64,000 nt of DNA from Bacillus sp. SM2101 (GCF_018588585.1 NZ_JAEUFG010000001.1:1-64000), one strand, 5' to 3'. Shown: positions 7,742 through 18,944, counted from the stretch's first letter. The notes: generated by a model from the sequence alone, not told the origin. Program-made: numbers and translations.

Positions 7742-9037
7742 TTACCCCTCCATTAATAATAATTCAGGATCGTTTAATAAACGTTTAATATGATTTAAAG
7801 CATATTGAGCAGTAGCTCCATCTATCATCCGATGATCAAAGCTTAATGATAATGCTAAGACAGGTGCTACTACAATCTCGCCATCTTGAACAACTGGTTT
7901 TTCTTGAATACGGCCAATGCCCAGAATGGCAACCTCAGGGTGATTAATAACTGGTGTGAACCATTGACCACCTGCAGACCCGATATTCGTTATCGTACAT
8001 GAAGCATCTTTCATTTCTTGAGGTGCAAGTTTACCATCACGAGCTTTTGTTGCCAACTCATTAATTTCATTAGAAATTGTAAACACAGATTTACTATCAG
8101 CATTTTTAACTACTGGGACAAGTAAGCCCTTTTCTGTGTCAGCTGCAATACCGATATTGTAATAATGCTTATGAATAATTTCATCAGTTGCATCATCCAT
8201 AGATGTGTTTAGAGCAGGATACTCACGTAAAGCTGATGTTAAAGCTTTTACGACATAAGGTAAAAATGTTAGTTTAATACCTTTATCAGCTGCAACACTC
8301 TTGAACTTTTTACGATGTGCTACAAGCTTAGTTACATCAATTTCATCCATTAATGTTACATGAGGAGCAGTATGTTTTGAATTTACCATTGCTTTTGCAA
8401 TAGCTTTACGGATTCCACTTACTTTTTCTCTAGTTTCAGGATACTCTCCAGCTGGGATTGGTTGCTTAGCAGGCTTTTCTTCCTTAACAGGTGTTTGTAC
8501 AGCTGAGATTTCTTCAACGATCTCTACTGTTTCCGTTTCTTGTACAGCTCCACCAGCTACAAACGTATCGATATCTTGTTTAAGTACACGCCCGTTATTT
8601 CCAGTACCAGCTACTTGACGAATGTCTATGCCTTTTTCTCGTGCATATTTACGAACTGACGGCATTGCAATTACGCGACGATTTTCATCTACTTCAGGGA
8701 TATCCGCTTGAACTGCTGCAGTTACCTCTTCCACACTCTCTACTTGCTCAGGTTCTTTTTCTTCCTCTTCTTGACCTTTAAATGTTAAGCCTTCATATCC
8801 TGGTGCATCAAATTTAATGAGAGTGTCACCTACAACAGCAACCGTTCCTTCTTCAACAAGAACTTCTAACACTTTTCCTTTAACAGGTGAAGGAATTTCA
8901 ACTACAGCTTTATCGTTTTGTACTTCACACAGTACGTCATCTTCATTGACTTCATCGCCTGTATTTACAAACCATTTAACAATTTCACCTTCGTGAATAC
9001 CTTCTCCGATATCAGGCAGTTTAAATTCAAATGCCAT
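7742..9037 (-). CDS. pdhC: Dihydrolipoamide acetyltransferase (E2) of pyruvate dehydrogenase
   Basis: 431 residues forming the core of the complex. A single N-terminal lipoyl domain has the lipoylated Lys43 in the NDKAVVEI motif. An acidic linker follows, then a peripheral-subunit-binding domain around residues 122-160 ([26 protein letters not shown]) and a second flexible linker. The acetyltransferase core ends with the catalytic [10 protein letters not shown] motif. One lipoyl domain is typical of Bacillus E2p. AGGAGG precedes the ATG; the pdhB-pdhC gap of 53 bp shows no terminator. Confidence 0.97.
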   Translation of the reverse strand: MAFEFKLPDIGEGIHEGEIVKWFVNTGDEVNEDDVLCEVQNDKAVVEIPSPVKGKVLEVLVEEGTVAVVGDTLIKFDAPGYEGLTFKGQEEEEKEPEQVESVEEVTAAVQADIPEVDENRRVIAMPSVRKYAREKGIDIRQVAGTGNNGRVLKQDIDTFVAGGAVQETETVEIVEEISAVQTPVKEEKPAKQPIPAGEYPETREKVSGIRKAIAKAMVNSKHTAPHVTLMDEIDVTKLVAHRKKFKSVAADKGIKLTFLPYVVKALTSALREYPALNTSMDDATDEIIHKHYYNIGIAADTEKGLLVPVVKNADSKSVFTISNEINELATKARDGKLAPQEMKDASCTITNIGSAGGQWFTPVINHPEVAILGIGRIQEKPVVQDGEIVVAPVLALSLSFDHRMIDGATAQYALNHIKRLLNDPELLLMEG

Positions 9038-9090
9038 GTTGTCGACCTCCTAGTCCTTTTGCATAAAGTCATTATCTTGGGAACTTTAAA

Positions 9091-10068
9091 TTAAAAGTTC
9101 ATTACTTTTTTCGCAGTTTCAATAACGTCCTTAAAGTTAGGTAACCATATAGGTTCAGCTGCAGAGAACGAATATACTGTATCTGGAGCTGCTACACGTA
9201 ATACTGGTGCTTCTAGGCTTAATATAGCACGATCATTAATTTCCGCTACTACATTCGCTGCTATACCAGCTTGTTTTTGTGCTTCTTGTACAACAATTGC
9301 ACGCCCAGTTTTTTCAACAGATGAAATAATTGTAGGAATATCTAATGGACTTACTGTACGTAAATCAATTACTTCTGCTGAAATTCCTTCTTTCTCAAGT
9401 TCTGTTGCAGCTTTTAAAGATTCATGAACCATTGCACCATATGTGATAATCGATAGGTCGCTGCCTTCACGCTTTACATCCGCTTTACCGATTTCAATTG
9501 TGTATTCTTCTTCAGGTACTTCTTCTCTAAATGAACGATATAATTTCATATGCTCTAAAAAGATAACTGGATCATTATCACGGATAGCAGAAATCAATAA
9601 ACCTTTCGCGTCATATGGAGTTGAAGGGATGACTACCTTTAATCCTGGTTGCTGAGCCATTAATCCTTCTAAGCTGTCTGCATGTAACTCAGGTGTATGC
9701 ACTCCTCCACCAAATGGTGAGCGTATTGTAATTGGCGAATGATAACGTCCTCCAGAACGATATCTCATTCTAGCCATTTGTCCAGATATCGCATCCATAA
9801 CCTCATATACAAAACCGAAGAATTGTATTTCAGGAACAGGTCTGAAACCTTGTAAACCTAGACCTACTGCAAGGCCACCAATACCCGATTCAGCTAAAGG
9901 TGTATCAAATACACGATCTTCACCAAATTCTGCTTGTAATCCTTCAGTAGCACGGAAAACCCCACCGTTTAATCCTACGTCTTCTCCAAATAGCAATACA
10001 TTAGGGTCATTACGCAACTCTGTACGTAACGCATCGGTGATTGCTTGAATCAATGTCATTTGGGCCAT
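9091..10068 (-). CDS. pdhB: Pyruvate dehydrogenase E1 beta subunit
   Basis: 325 residues, full length for the family. Together with E1 alpha it forms the thiamine-diphosphate heterotetramer that decarboxylates pyruvate and reductively acetylates E2. Conserved stretches include [25 protein letters not shown] and [19 protein letters not shown]. The start MAQMT equals that of B. subtilis PdhB as I remember it, although AAGGAG lies 12 bases upstream, a rather long spacing. It follows pdhA by three bases. Confidence 0.97.
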   Translation of the reverse strand: MAQMTLIQAITDALRTELRNDPNVLLFGEDVGLNGGVFRATEGLQAEFGEDRVFDTPLAESGIGGLAVGLGLQGFRPVPEIQFFGFVYEVMDAISGQMARMRYRSGGRYHSPITIRSPFGGGVHTPELHADSLEGLMAQQPGLKVVIPSTPYDAKGLLISAIRDNDPVIFLEHMKLYRSFREEVPEEEYTIEIGKADVKREGSDLSIITYGAMVHESLKAATELEKEGISAEVIDLRTVSPLDIPTIISSVEKTGRAIVVQEAQKQAGIAANVVAEINDRAILSLEAPVLRVAAPDTVYSFSAAEPIWLPNFKDVIETAKKVMNF

Positions 10069-10071
10069 CGC

Positions 10072-11259
<1,188 letters not shown>

Positions 11260-11403
11260 TTACTTATTAGATTATCCAATTTTGACTTTAACAAGCCATA
11301 TTAAGGGTAGATAATAAGATAAGTTTCTTATGGTTATATGGATAATAGAATCTGTATCATTCATATCAAAGTAATTGATTAATACAATTTTTATTACATA
11401 AAA

Positions 11404-11433
11404 ATATTACACCATCAAAACAGGAGTCGTCAA
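11404..11433 (-). promoter_or_regulatory. Candidate promoter of pdhABCD
   Basis: Minus-strand -35 TTGACG (11428-11433), 18-bp spacer, -10 TAATAT (11404-11409). It gives a leader of about 220 nt. Within that leader CTTATTA and TAATAAG, about 50 bp apart, form a loose inverted repeat. Confidence 0.5.
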
Positions 11434-11557
11434 TCTCTATGCTCATAGTTTTTTCAAGTTAATTGTATTGTTAACCGCATTTATATTTCTCTTCAAAAAA
11501 ACAATCTGTTATATTACAAATACCCCATCTGTTATAATATATTTCATTTTCCCCATA

Positions 11558-11795
11558 GGCTGTTTTTAGATTGATTGTTGTTTTTTGCACTTAAGTTAAA
11601 AACATATATATAGCTAGCGGTTGTGGCAACTTTTCTTTTCAATAAGCTTTTGTGTTGATTGTTGCTTTTCCTACTTAGAAATAAGCACGTTTACAACTAG
11701 CTTTCGTGGTATCTTTTCTACTTTAAAGCCGATGAACCTTCGTACAACGCATCATATTGTTACTCTTCGCAAAAAAAGTAGCAATTTTCACAAAA
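11558..11795 (+). repeat. Dispersed intergenic element, two adjoining copies
   Basis: GGCTGTTTTTAGATTGATTG at 11558 starts one copy. A second begins near 11645 (TTGTGTTGATTGTTGCTTTT), carries the TTTCGTGGTATCTTTTCTAC inner segment and ends in GCAAAAAAAGTAGC. They occupy the gap between pdhA and ykyA. Confidence 0.6.
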
Positions 11796-11810
11796 AAATC
11801 TTCCCATAAT

Positions 11811-11842
11811 AAAAAAGCGAGGTATAATATCCTCACTTTTTG
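11811..11842 (-). terminator. Terminator of ykyA
   Basis: On the minus strand AAAAAGTGAGG, a 9-base loop, CCTCGCTTTTTT. It lies just past the ykyA stop codon, so ykyA and pdhABCD are separate units. Confidence 0.8.
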
Positions 11843-11859
11843 TAGTTAAATTTATTCTT

Positions 11860-12546
11860 TTATTCACTCACATTAGAGTCATCTGAATGTTCAATCTCAA
11901 ATCCTGCATTGTTATAGAAAGACAATTTTGATTCATTAAACTCGTTAGTCAATTGATTAAATTTTTCATTTGTATCCATGACGTTAGTATAGCTTTCATT
12001 TATTTTCGTGATATGAGATTCCAATTGTTCTAATGGTAAATCCTCAATTTGAAGCATTTCATATAGTTCTTTATCTAATGACAGTGATTGAACATACCGT
12101 TGGTGAAGATCTTCATATACAGTATAACGTTCGTTCATTAACTCAAATAAAGCTGTTGCTGATTTTTTTAAGTCTTCATCCTTCATGCTATCAGTAATTG
12201 ACAGAATTGTTTCGAAATGCTTCTTCCCTGCTTCTATGCTCTCATATTCATTCTTCAGATGTTCTTCTCTCTTCGCAACAACATTAAGAGCTTCGTTAGA
12301 AAGGGTTACGATCTGATCAAAATCATCCATACTTAATGATATAATTTGATCAAATAATTCTTTATCCTTTAGCTCTAACCCCGTCAAAGGCTCTTGTTGT
12401 TCTTCAAAATCAGTTTCAAGCGAAACGACCTCTTCTAGAGTATTGTAAATTTTTTCTTCAGGACTAGTACCACTACAAGCGGCTGTTCCAAGCAGTAACG
12501 CCACTAGCATACTGAGTACCCCTAATATTTTCTGTTGTTTATACAC
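11860..12546 (-). CDS. ykyA: YkyA family putative cell-wall-associated lipoprotein
   Basis: A 228-residue protein with a lipoprotein signal (LLGTAACSG, Cys near residue 24). A long, almost entirely helical, glutamate-rich domain follows (for example EDLPLEQLESHI and NEKFNQLTNEF), matching the YkyA family. Biochemical function is unknown; it is expected outside the cell, tethered to the membrane. The GTG at 12546 is chosen because GAGGGGG sits six bases upstream. Its place between defB and pdhA is the same as in B. subtilis. Confidence 0.8.
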   Translation of the reverse strand: MYKQQKILGVLSMLVALLLGTAACSGTSPEEKIYNTLEEVVSLETDFEEQQEPLTGLELKDKELFDQIISLSMDDFDQIVTLSNEALNVVAKREEHLKNEYESIEAGKKHFETILSITDSMKDEDLKKSATALFELMNERYTVYEDLHQRYVQSLSLDKELYEMLQIEDLPLEQLESHITKINESYTNVMDTNEKFNQLTNEFNESKLSFYNNAGFEIEHSDDSNVSE

Positions 12547-12576
12547 AATAATCCCCCTCACAACCTAACACTTTCT

Positions 12577-12605
12577 ACTATAATGATATCTATGATATTT
12601 GACAA
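12577..12605 (-). promoter_or_regulatory. Sigma-A promoter of ykyA
   Basis: Minus-strand -35 TTGTCA (12600-12605), 17-bp spacer, -10 TATAGT (12577-12582). Confidence 0.65.
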
Positions 12606-12877
12606 TATGTACAAGAAAAATAATGATCGATTAGTACAATACATATTTATGAGCTTGTCTACTTGAAAATGACTGAATAATTTACATATATCGAGCTTTC
12701 TTAAAAGTTTTTTATAAACAAAGAAAATAAACATGAGCACATCTGTTCAAAGTAGTCTATTAACATGAATAGATACCTCGAATACGTGCATATTTGTTAC
12801 TAGGCATAATTATAGTTCAAAATAATAATTGATTTTGTTAACAATTTCATATGTATTTGATAGACTATAATAAAATA

Positions 12878-13030
12878 GGGCTCTTTTCTTAAACATTGTT
12901 GCTAATATTATTATTAAGGCTATTAGATGAAAATTATCCGAAACCTAAAATGTTAAAAGTCGAAAAGTTGCCTCGAGCACTAATTGTTTATATCTTAGTA
13001 CAGAAAGCAACAATCTATGCGAAACCAGCC
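12878..13030 (-). repeat. Dispersed intergenic element, complete copy
   Basis: Begins GGGCTCTTTTCTTAAACATT and ends CAACAATCTATGCGAAACCAGCC on the + strand, so both termini are present and the element reads in minus orientation. It lies between ykyA and def and stops 37 bp before the def start codon. Confidence 0.75.
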
Positions 13031-13067
13031 TAAAATAACTAGAAGATTTAAATAGGAGTGAAAATTC

Positions 13068-13622
13068 TTGATTAAAATGGAAGACATTATTAGAGAAGGC
13101 CATCCTGCACTTCGGAAAGTCGCTGAAGAAGTAGCAATGCCTCCATCAAAGGAAGATATAAATATTTTACAAAGCATGATTGAATATGTCCAGATGAGTC
13201 AAGATGAAGAATTGGCAGAAAAATATGACTTACGACCTGGTATAGGTTTAGCTGCACCTCAAATAAATGTATCTAAAAAAATGATTGCAATTCATGTTCA
13301 TGACGCCAATGACACATTATTTAGCTACGCATTATTCAATCCAAAGATTGTTAGTCATTCTGTAGAAAAAACGTATTTAACAACAGGTGAGGGCTGCCTT
13401 TCAGTTGACCGAGAAGTTCCTGGGTACGTTCCACGATATGCTCGAATCACAGTAAAAGGAACCACATTAGAAGGTGAAAATATTTCTATACGCCTGAAAG
13501 GACTTCCATCCATCGTCTTCCAGCACGAAATAGACCATTTAAACGGCATCATGTTTTATGACCATATCAATGAAAAAGAGCCGTTTACATTGTTAGAAGA
13601 AGCCACACCTCTTGATAGATGA
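13068..13622 (+). CDS. defB: Peptide deformylase (DefB/YkrB type)
   Basis: 184 residues. It removes the formyl group from the initiator methionine of nascent proteins in the cytoplasm. All three deformylase motifs are present: GIGLAAPQ, EGCLS (metal-ligand Cys) and QHEIDHLNG (two His ligands and catalytic Glu). The TTG start at 13068 is preferred to the ATG three codons later: AGGAG is nine bases before TTG, and the encoded MIKMEDIIREGHP lines up with the B. subtilis N-terminus I remember. A terminator follows directly. Confidence 0.95.
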   Translation: MIKMEDIIREGHPALRKVAEEVAMPPSKEDINILQSMIEYVQMSQDEELAEKYDLRPGIGLAAPQINVSKKMIAIHVHDANDTLFSYALFNPKIVSHSVEKTYLTTGEGCLSVDREVPGYVPRYARITVKGTTLEGENISIRLKGLPSIVFQHEIDHLNGIMFYDHINEKEPFTLLEEATPLDR

Positions 13623-13623
13623 C

Positions 13624-13664
13624 TAAAAGGATCAGACCCTAATTAAATTGGATCTGATCCTTTG
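13624..13664 (+). terminator. Terminator of defB
   Basis: AAAGGATCAGA, a 16-base loop, TCTGATCCTTT, immediately after the stop codon. Confidence 0.8.
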
Positions 13665-14104
13665 CTATTCTCACCTACTGTTTCATTTGTATTACCTGTG
13701 ATCGTTTTCGTTTTAAAGTGCTTCGCAAATATCTTACTGTTCTAATATAATCCTTTATCTTTGTTCATCATAACCATACCAGACCTCCCCCACTCTTGAA
13801 TTACGAATATCACTTCATTTCTAAACATCTGGGACTTTTAAATTTTAATAGTAGAAGAAATTTAGTTATGTATAACTATTATATAATCCACCTATTTTTT
13901 TAAAAAAATATTATTGTTTGACTCAGCGATCGTTTATATCACTGCTAAAAAAAATCTTTACCGTGTATAGATCAAAATTTTTGTTCCATTTTTACCCATG
14001 AGAACTTTAATCTTGAACACATATACTAGTAATAAAGATTGTAAATACCCTTTAACAATTACTAAAGTTCGTTTACAATAAATATATAAGGAGTTGACAT
14101 AGCT
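13665..14104. other. Gene-free stretch with a short frame behind a strong Shine-Dalgarno
   Basis: On the minus strand GGGGGAGG (13784-13791) precedes an ATG at 13777 whose frame stops after 11 codons (13742). Another frame stays open for a further 20-odd basic codons. This may be a leader peptide, a decayed small gene or chance. I see no dispersed repeat here. Confidence 0.3.
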
Positions 14105-14176
14105 ATGCTAAAAAAACTCAGAAAAAAATTGTTGAAACAGTGGCGGGATCTTGTAGGAAAAAAATCTATTGCATAA
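14105..14176 (+). CDS. Possible 23-residue cationic amphipathic peptide
   Basis: An ATG-to-TAA frame of 24 codons preceded by AAGGAG 11 bases upstream and followed 18 bases later by an intrinsic terminator. It therefore looks like a complete short transcription unit. The peptide starts MLKKLRKKLLKQWRDLVGKK and has ten Lys/Arg and one Asp. The Leu spacing would give an amphipathic helix. I do not recognise a family. It could be a membrane-active peptide, an RNA- or protein-binding micro-protein, or a non-translated part of a small RNA. Confidence 0.45.
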   Translation: MLKKLRKKLLKQWRDLVGKKSIA

Positions 14177-14190
14177 TAATATAAATGCAT

Positions 14191-14220
14191 TTATGCCCTT
14201 CTACTGAAGGGCTCATTATT
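14191..14220 (+). terminator. Terminator behind the 23-residue peptide
   Basis: GCCCTTC, loop TACT, GAAGGGC, then a T-rich tail. The rpoY start is 158 bp downstream, so the peptide gene is a unit of its own. Confidence 0.7.
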
Positions 14221-14377
14221 TAATTAGCACCATGGACCATTTTATTGTAAAATAAGTGAATGTAACTACTATAAATATATACTTTCATATACTTCAGCAA
14301 AAAAATGAAATATATGTTATTTTATTTATAATAAAACAAGTGAATTGTAATTTCGGAGGTTAAGGAGAGAGATAGGA

Positions 14378-14587
14378 ATGATTTTTAAAGTTTATTTTCA
14401 GGAAGATGTACTTGAAGTACCAGTGAGAGAAAAGACGCAAACTGTGTACATAAACGCTGATTCAGAACAGGATGTAAGAGAAAAATTAAAAGATCGAAAT
14501 CTAAATATTGAGTTTGTTCAGCTAGTAAGTGGTGAATATTTAGAATTCGAACAAAGAAATGAAGATTTTAAAGTATTGGAGAATTGA
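14378..14587 (+). CDS. rpoY: RNA polymerase epsilon subunit
   Basis: A 69-residue small subunit of the Firmicutes RNA polymerase (YkzG). MIFKVYFQ and the conserved PVREKT, VYINADSEQDVR and SGEYLEFE stretches identify it. It binds near the jaw of the core enzyme; its role is thought to be modulatory or protective. AAGGAGAGAG precedes the ATG. Six bases separate its stop from rnjA, the usual pairing in this family. Confidence 0.93.
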   Translation: MIFKVYFQEDVLEVPVREKTQTVYINADSEQDVREKLKDRNLNIEFVQLVSGEYLEFEQRNEDFKVLEN

Positions 14588-14593
14588 TAACTA

Positions 14594-16261
14594 ATGAAAT
14601 TTGTAAAAAATGATCAAGTAGCGGTTTTCGCTCTAGGCGGATTAGGTGAAATCGGAAAGAACACGTATGGTGTTCAATATCAAGATGAAATAATCTTAAT
14701 TGATGCTGGAATTAAATTTCCTGAAGATGAACTTTTAGGTATCGACTACGTAATACCAGATTATAGCTATTTAGTCAAAAATGCTAATAAAATAAAAGGT
14801 TTATTTATAACACATGGACACGAAGATCACATAGGAGGAATTCCGTATTTATTACGTGAGCTTAATATTCCTATATACGGTGGTAAATTAGCATTAGGCC
14901 TTATTAGAAATAAATTAGAAGAGCATGGACTATTACGAAGAACAACTTTTCATGAAATTAAAGAAGACGATATTATAAAATTTAGAAAAACAGCAATTAC
15001 ATTTTTCAGGACTACTCATAGTATCCCTGATTCTTATGGTATTGTTGTAAAAACTCCTGCAGGACAAATTGTACATACCGGTGACTTCAAATTCGACTTT
15101 ACTCCTGTTGGAGAGCCAGCAAACTTAACAAAGATGGCAGAAATAGGGAAAGAGGGAGTGTTATGCTTACTTTCAGATAGCACAAACAGTGAAAATCCTG
15201 ATTTCACTATGTCTGAAAGGCGTGTAGGTGATAGCATTCACGATATTTTCAGGAAAGTTGATGGTCGAATTATCTTTGCAACTTTTGCATCAAATATTCA
15301 TCGATTGCAGCAAGTTACTGAAGCAGCGGTTGCTAATAATCGTAAAATCGCTGTATTTGGGAGAAGCATGGAAGGTGCTATCGAAATAGGCCAAGAGCTT
15401 GGATACATTCAATGTCCGAAAGATACATTTATAGATACGGCTCAACTCAACAGACTGCCAGCTAATCAAACTACAATTCTATGTACAGGTAGTCAAGGGG
15501 AACCAATGGCAGCTTTATCCAGGATTGCAAATGGCACACATAGACAAATTCAAATTATCCCTGGTGATACAGTTGTATTTTCATCTTCACCTATTCCTGG
15601 AAATACAATTAGCGTTAGCCGTACAATAGATAGGCTCTCAAGAGCAGGCGCTGAAGTTATTCATGGTCAATTAAATGACATTCATACTTCTGGGCATGGT
15701 GGACAAGAAGAACAAAAACTAATGCTACGATTAATTAAGCCTAAGTACTTTATGCCGATTCATGGTGAATATCGCATGCAAAAAATGCACACAAAGCTTG
15801 CTATTGATTGTGGTGTAGAGGAAGAAGATTGTTTTATTATGGACAATGGAGAAGTGCTTGCTTTAAGCAAAAAGGAAGCATCTGTTGCAGGAAAAATCCC
15901 TTCAGGATCAGTTTATATTGACGGTAATGGTATAGGGGATATTGGTAATATCGTTTTGCGCGATCGTCGTATCTTATCAGAAGAAGGGCTGGTTATTGTT
16001 GTAGTTAGCATTAACATGAAAGACTTTAAAATTGCAGCTGGACCTGACATTATATCTAGAGGTTTCGTTTATATGAGAGAATCTGGAGACTTAATAAATG
16101 ATGCTCAGAATTTAATAACAAAGCATTTAAATAAAGTCATGGAACGTCGCACAAGTCAATGGTCTGAAATTAAAAATGAAATTACAGATACTTTATCACC
16201 ATTTTTATATGAAAAGACAAAACGCCGTCCAATGATTTTACCAATCATCATGGAAGTATAA
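14594..16261 (+). CDS. rnjA: Ribonuclease J1
   Basis: 555 residues, full length. It is a metallo-beta-lactamase/beta-CASP ribonuclease with endonuclease and 5'-3' exonuclease activity, central to mRNA turnover and rRNA maturation in Bacillus. The metal-binding motif [10 protein letters not shown] lies near residues 73-82. Further ligands are in HTGDFKFD, and the beta-CASP region includes [14 protein letters not shown] and [10 protein letters not shown]. It is the second gene of the rpoY-rnjA operon and ends in a long bidirectional terminator. SR1P, encoded at 1.4 kb, is known in B. subtilis to promote the GapA-RNase J1 interaction. Confidence 0.97.
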   Translation: MKFVKNDQVAVFALGGLGEIGKNTYGVQYQDEIILIDAGIKFPEDELLGIDYVIPDYSYLVKNANKIKGLFITHGHEDHIGGIPYLLRELNIPIYGGKLALGLIRNKLEEHGLLRRTTFHEIKEDDIIKFRKTAITFFRTTHSIPDSYGIVVKTPAGQIVHTGDFKFDFTPVGEPANLTKMAEIGKEGVLCLLSDSTNSENPDFTMSERRVGDSIHDIFRKVDGRIIFATFASNIHRLQQVTEAAVANNRKIAVFGRSMEGAIEIGQELGYIQCPKDTFIDTAQLNRLPANQTTILCTGSQGEPMAALSRIANGTHRQIQIIPGDTVVFSSSPIPGNTISVSRTIDRLSRAGAEVIHGQLNDIHTSGHGGQEEQKLMLRLIKPKYFMPIHGEYRMQKMHTKLAIDCGVEEEDCFIMDNGEVLALSKKEASVAGKIPSGSVYIDGNGIGDIGNIVLRDRRILSEEGLVIVVVSINMKDFKIAAGPDIISRGFVYMRESGDLINDAQNLITKHLNKVMERRTSQWSEIKNEITDTLSPFLYEKTKRRPMILPIIMEV

Positions 16262-16267
16262 CTTAAG

Positions 16268-16343
16268 CAAAAAGGGCTTTTCGCTTGTTAAATGTATTTT
16301 CTATAAATAGAAAATACATAACAGCGAGGTTAGCCCTTTTTCT
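16268..16343. terminator. Very long bidirectional terminator between rnjA and ktrC
   Basis: AAAAAGGGCT at the left pairs with AGCCCTTTTT at the right. Inside these a second stem, ATGTATTTTCTAT with ATAGAAAATACAT, closes on a two-base loop. The whole 76-nt structure is nearly continuous and has T-runs on both strands. It serves the convergent genes rnjA (ending 16261) and ktrC (ending 16347). Confidence 0.85.
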
Positions 16344-16346
16344 TTC

Positions 16347-17003
16347 TTATATCACATGTTTTTCAAATCTATTGATATCTGTATCTGCCCCGATAACAAT
16401 TAAAATATCCCCTTCATGTATGTTTTCTGTTGCTTGAGGTGAAACAATGATCTCCTTACCTCGTTTAATTGCAACAATGTTTATTCCATATTGAGCCCGT
16501 ATGTCTAAATCAATTAATGAATTACCATCAATTTTTTCACTTGCAACAATTTCGACAATGCTATGCTCATCTGATAATTCTAAGTAGTCTAATACGTTAT
16601 TTGAAATAATATTATGCGCTATTCTTCTTCCCATATCTCGTTCGGGATGGACGATTTGATCAGCACCTATTTTAGAAAGTACTTTCTCATGATAATCATT
16701 CTGTGCTTTGACTGTTATATTTTCAACTCCGAGCTCCTTTAAAATGAGTGTAGTTAAAATGCTAGCTTGAATGTTATCACCAATTGCGATAATAACATGA
16801 TCAAAATTTCTAATCCCTAAATTTTTTAATATTGACTCATCTGTAGAGTCTCCTATTACTGCATGGGAAGCGATATTAGCATACTCATTTACTTTATCTT
16901 CATCAATATCAAAAGCTAATACTTCCATACCTTGTTCACTTAAAGATTTACAAATACTTCCTCCGAATCTTCCTAGTCCAATTACTGCAAATTCTTTTTT
17001 CAC
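16347..17003 (-). CDS. ktrC: Potassium uptake regulatory subunit KtrC (RCK/TrkA family)
   Basis: 218 residues: an N-terminal RCK_N Rossmann domain (AVIGLGRFGGSI, with acidic ribose-binding DIDE) and a C-terminal TrkA_C/RCK_C domain (about residues 135-218). It is the cytoplasmic ring that gates a KtrD-type potassium channel. Homologues bind ATP/ADP and, through RCK_C, cyclic di-AMP. The GTG at 17003 is chosen because TGGAGG is seven bases before it; the longer frame reaches into a dispersed repeat. Neighbouring rnjA supports ktrC rather than ktrA. Confidence 0.88.
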   Translation of the reverse strand: MKKEFAVIGLGRFGGSICKSLSEQGMEVLAFDIDEDKVNEYANIASHAVIGDSTDESILKNLGIRNFDHVIIAIGDNIQASILTTLILKELGVENITVKAQNDYHEKVLSKIGADQIVHPERDMGRRIAHNIISNNVLDYLELSDEHSIVEIVASEKIDGNSLIDLDIRAQYGINIVAIKRGKEIIVSPQATENIHEGDILIVIGADTDINRFEKHVI

Positions 17004-17062
17004 GTTAACTCCTCCAATATAGTGAAGAAAATGGTTCAAATTGATTTTACCATAAAATATAA

Positions 17063-17223
17063 GCTGTTTTCGCATTGATTGATGCTTTTCGTTCTTAGAT
17101 ATAAGTGCACTTATATAGCTAACGTTCTAGGCTTCTTTTTTTCTCTATAGACCATAACAATCATATTATACATATTTGCTACTCAAATAAAAGTGAAAAA
17201 CAACAAAGTTTACGAAATGAGCC
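17063..17223 (+). repeat. Dispersed intergenic element, complete copy
   Basis: GCTGTTTTCGCATTGATTGA at 17063 through AACAAAGTTTACGAAATGAGCC ending 17223; both terminal inverted repeats are intact, length about 161 bp. It lies between ktrC and the protease gene, just before that gene's terminator. Confidence 0.8.
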
Positions 17224-17228
17224 AAAAC

Positions 17229-17258
17229 AAAAAAAAGATAAGCAATCAAGCTTATCTC
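17229..17258 (-). terminator. Terminator of the subtilisin-like protease gene
   Basis: On the minus strand AGATAAGC, loop TTGATT, GCTTATCT, then TTTTTTTTG. Confidence 0.85.
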
Positions 17259-17305
17259 AGCATGTATTACTTATCTAACCATTTTCACTTAGTTAACTAA
17301 CGTAC

Positions 17306-18796
17306 TTATCTCATTAAGGCATAGTAAGCATTAACTAAACCTTGTCCATAGGATTCATCATGCCCATTTTTACCTAAATCTTCAGCTGATTTTTGTAAAT
17401 GCAGTTTTACCTTTTTCGGTGTAATATCATCGTTTGTGGCATAAATAAGTGCCGCTACTGCTGATACTTTTGGAGCAGCCATGGATGTACCTACTTGCCA
17501 AGAGTATGAAGGGCCGATATAACTATAGTCAACAATTACACCATCGGCATCGTATTCATAAGATACATCCGGTACTGAACTAAGATTAAACTCGCCCTCA
17601 AATAAACGATTAGCGATATATTCGTCAAAGATTCCTGCATTTAAATATTCCATATACAATTCATAATTTCCACCAGGTGCTGCAACATCAACAAACCCAT
17701 TTCCGTAATTAGAGTAAAGAGCTAATTCATCAAAAGGACCTGTTGCTGATACCGACACTACGTTTGGAATACTCGCTGGAGCATAAAAGCTAGCACCTAT
17801 AAATTCATACCCATCTGGACCATATTTTATATTTGCGAGTTCTGTAACTTCTTTATGATTTGATGCATTTATACCATCATTTCCTGCAGAGGTCACAACT
17901 AAAGCTCCTTTTTTCTCTGCATATTTCATCGCCCTAGAATATGCTACAAATTCAGCAACATCATCACCTAGTTTTGTTCTCTCACCAGTTTCAGGATCAG
18001 TGAAGTACACTTGCCCTTTAGCCATGATCCCCCCTAAGCTCATGTTAATTACATCAACTCCATCATTGGCAGCGGCAATAATTGCTTCTACAATCCAAGT
18101 GTCATGAGCTCCGCCTTCAGCTGCGAATACACGATATGAACGGAAGCCTACATTCGGAGCAACACCTAAAATTTCGCCGTTCCCAGCGATTGTTCCAGCA
18201 ACGTGCGTACCATGTCCGTTACGGTCTTGAATATCGTATAAATCACCCGTTTCGGACTTATCTACACCAGTGAATCCTCCAGCAGGTACAAAGTTTTTAG
18301 AACCTGGCAACAAGTTCTCTATAACATCAGGATGATTGACATCTATCCCAGAGTCTATAATACCTACGACAACATCATGATTTCCAGTGTTAATATCATA
18401 GCTAGCACCATCGTTTGTCACCCTTTTTATGTCCCATTGTAAATCATATAAGGAAGCATTATTTACATCAATTGATGTATCTTCTATATCGATTGAATGT
18501 AAATCAGGTGCATTTACGACTAACGAAGGGTTTGCAGCTGAGATGTCAGCGTGTTTTATTGCTTCCTTAGCAAAATCTGTAGGAGCTTTGACCTGAATGA
18601 CACCAATCTCCGGTATGGATTTAACTATTGTACCACCTAGCTCCTCAACGATTGAAGAGACATCATCTGGTAGTTGTTCTTTCTTAAAAACAATCGTATA
18701 AGAGATGCTTTCTTCTGATTTCGTTGAAGCAGACGTAGGTAGCGTCACACCTACTATTAGTAATGCAGTAAATAACAAACTTATAAATTTTTTCAT
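17306..18796 (-). CDS. Secreted subtilisin-like serine protease (S8 family)
   Basis: 496 residues. A Sec signal peptide (residues 1-24) is followed by an inhibitor-I9-like propeptide to about residue 95, then the S8 catalytic domain. Catalytic Asp148 lies in GIIDSGID and His198 in GHGTHVAGTIAG. The oxyanion Asn lies in SAGNDG, and the Ser near residue 441 in GTSMAAPK. It is therefore a complete, probably active extracellular endoprotease. The domain has an insert of about 50 residues between the oxyanion and Ser motifs. AGGGAGG precedes the ATG. No immunity or bacteriocin genes lie beside it, so a nutritional or processing role cannot be decided. Confidence 0.92.
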   Translation of the reverse strand: MKKFISLLFTALLIVGVTLPTSASTKSEESISYTIVFKKEQLPDDVSSIVEELGGTIVKSIPEIGVIQVKAPTDFAKEAIKHADISAANPSLVVNAPDLHSIDIEDTSIDVNNASLYDLQWDIKRVTNDGASYDINTGNHDVVVGIIDSGIDVNHPDVIENLLPGSKNFVPAGGFTGVDKSETGDLYDIQDRNGHGTHVAGTIAGNGEILGVAPNVGFRSYRVFAAEGGAHDTWIVEAIIAAANDGVDVINMSLGGIMAKGQVYFTDPETGERTKLGDDVAEFVAYSRAMKYAEKKGALVVTSAGNDGINASNHKEVTELANIKYGPDGYEFIGASFYAPASIPNVVSVSATGPFDELALYSNYGNGFVDVAAPGGNYELYMEYLNAGIFDEYIANRLFEGEFNLSSVPDVSYEYDADGVIVDYSYIGPSYSWQVGTSMAAPKVSAVAALIYATNDDITPKKVKLHLQKSAEDLGKNGHDESYGQGLVNAYYALMR

Positions 18797-18944
18797 CTTT
18801 TTTCCTCCCTTATATTTTGTACAATTATAAATATTCTATAATTTTAGATAAAATCCTTGCTACTTATCGACTATATCCTTGTATTAATAATATAGGTAAA
18901 AAGCACTGTATCAATCTTCTCATATACGCTATGTAAGAATTGAC

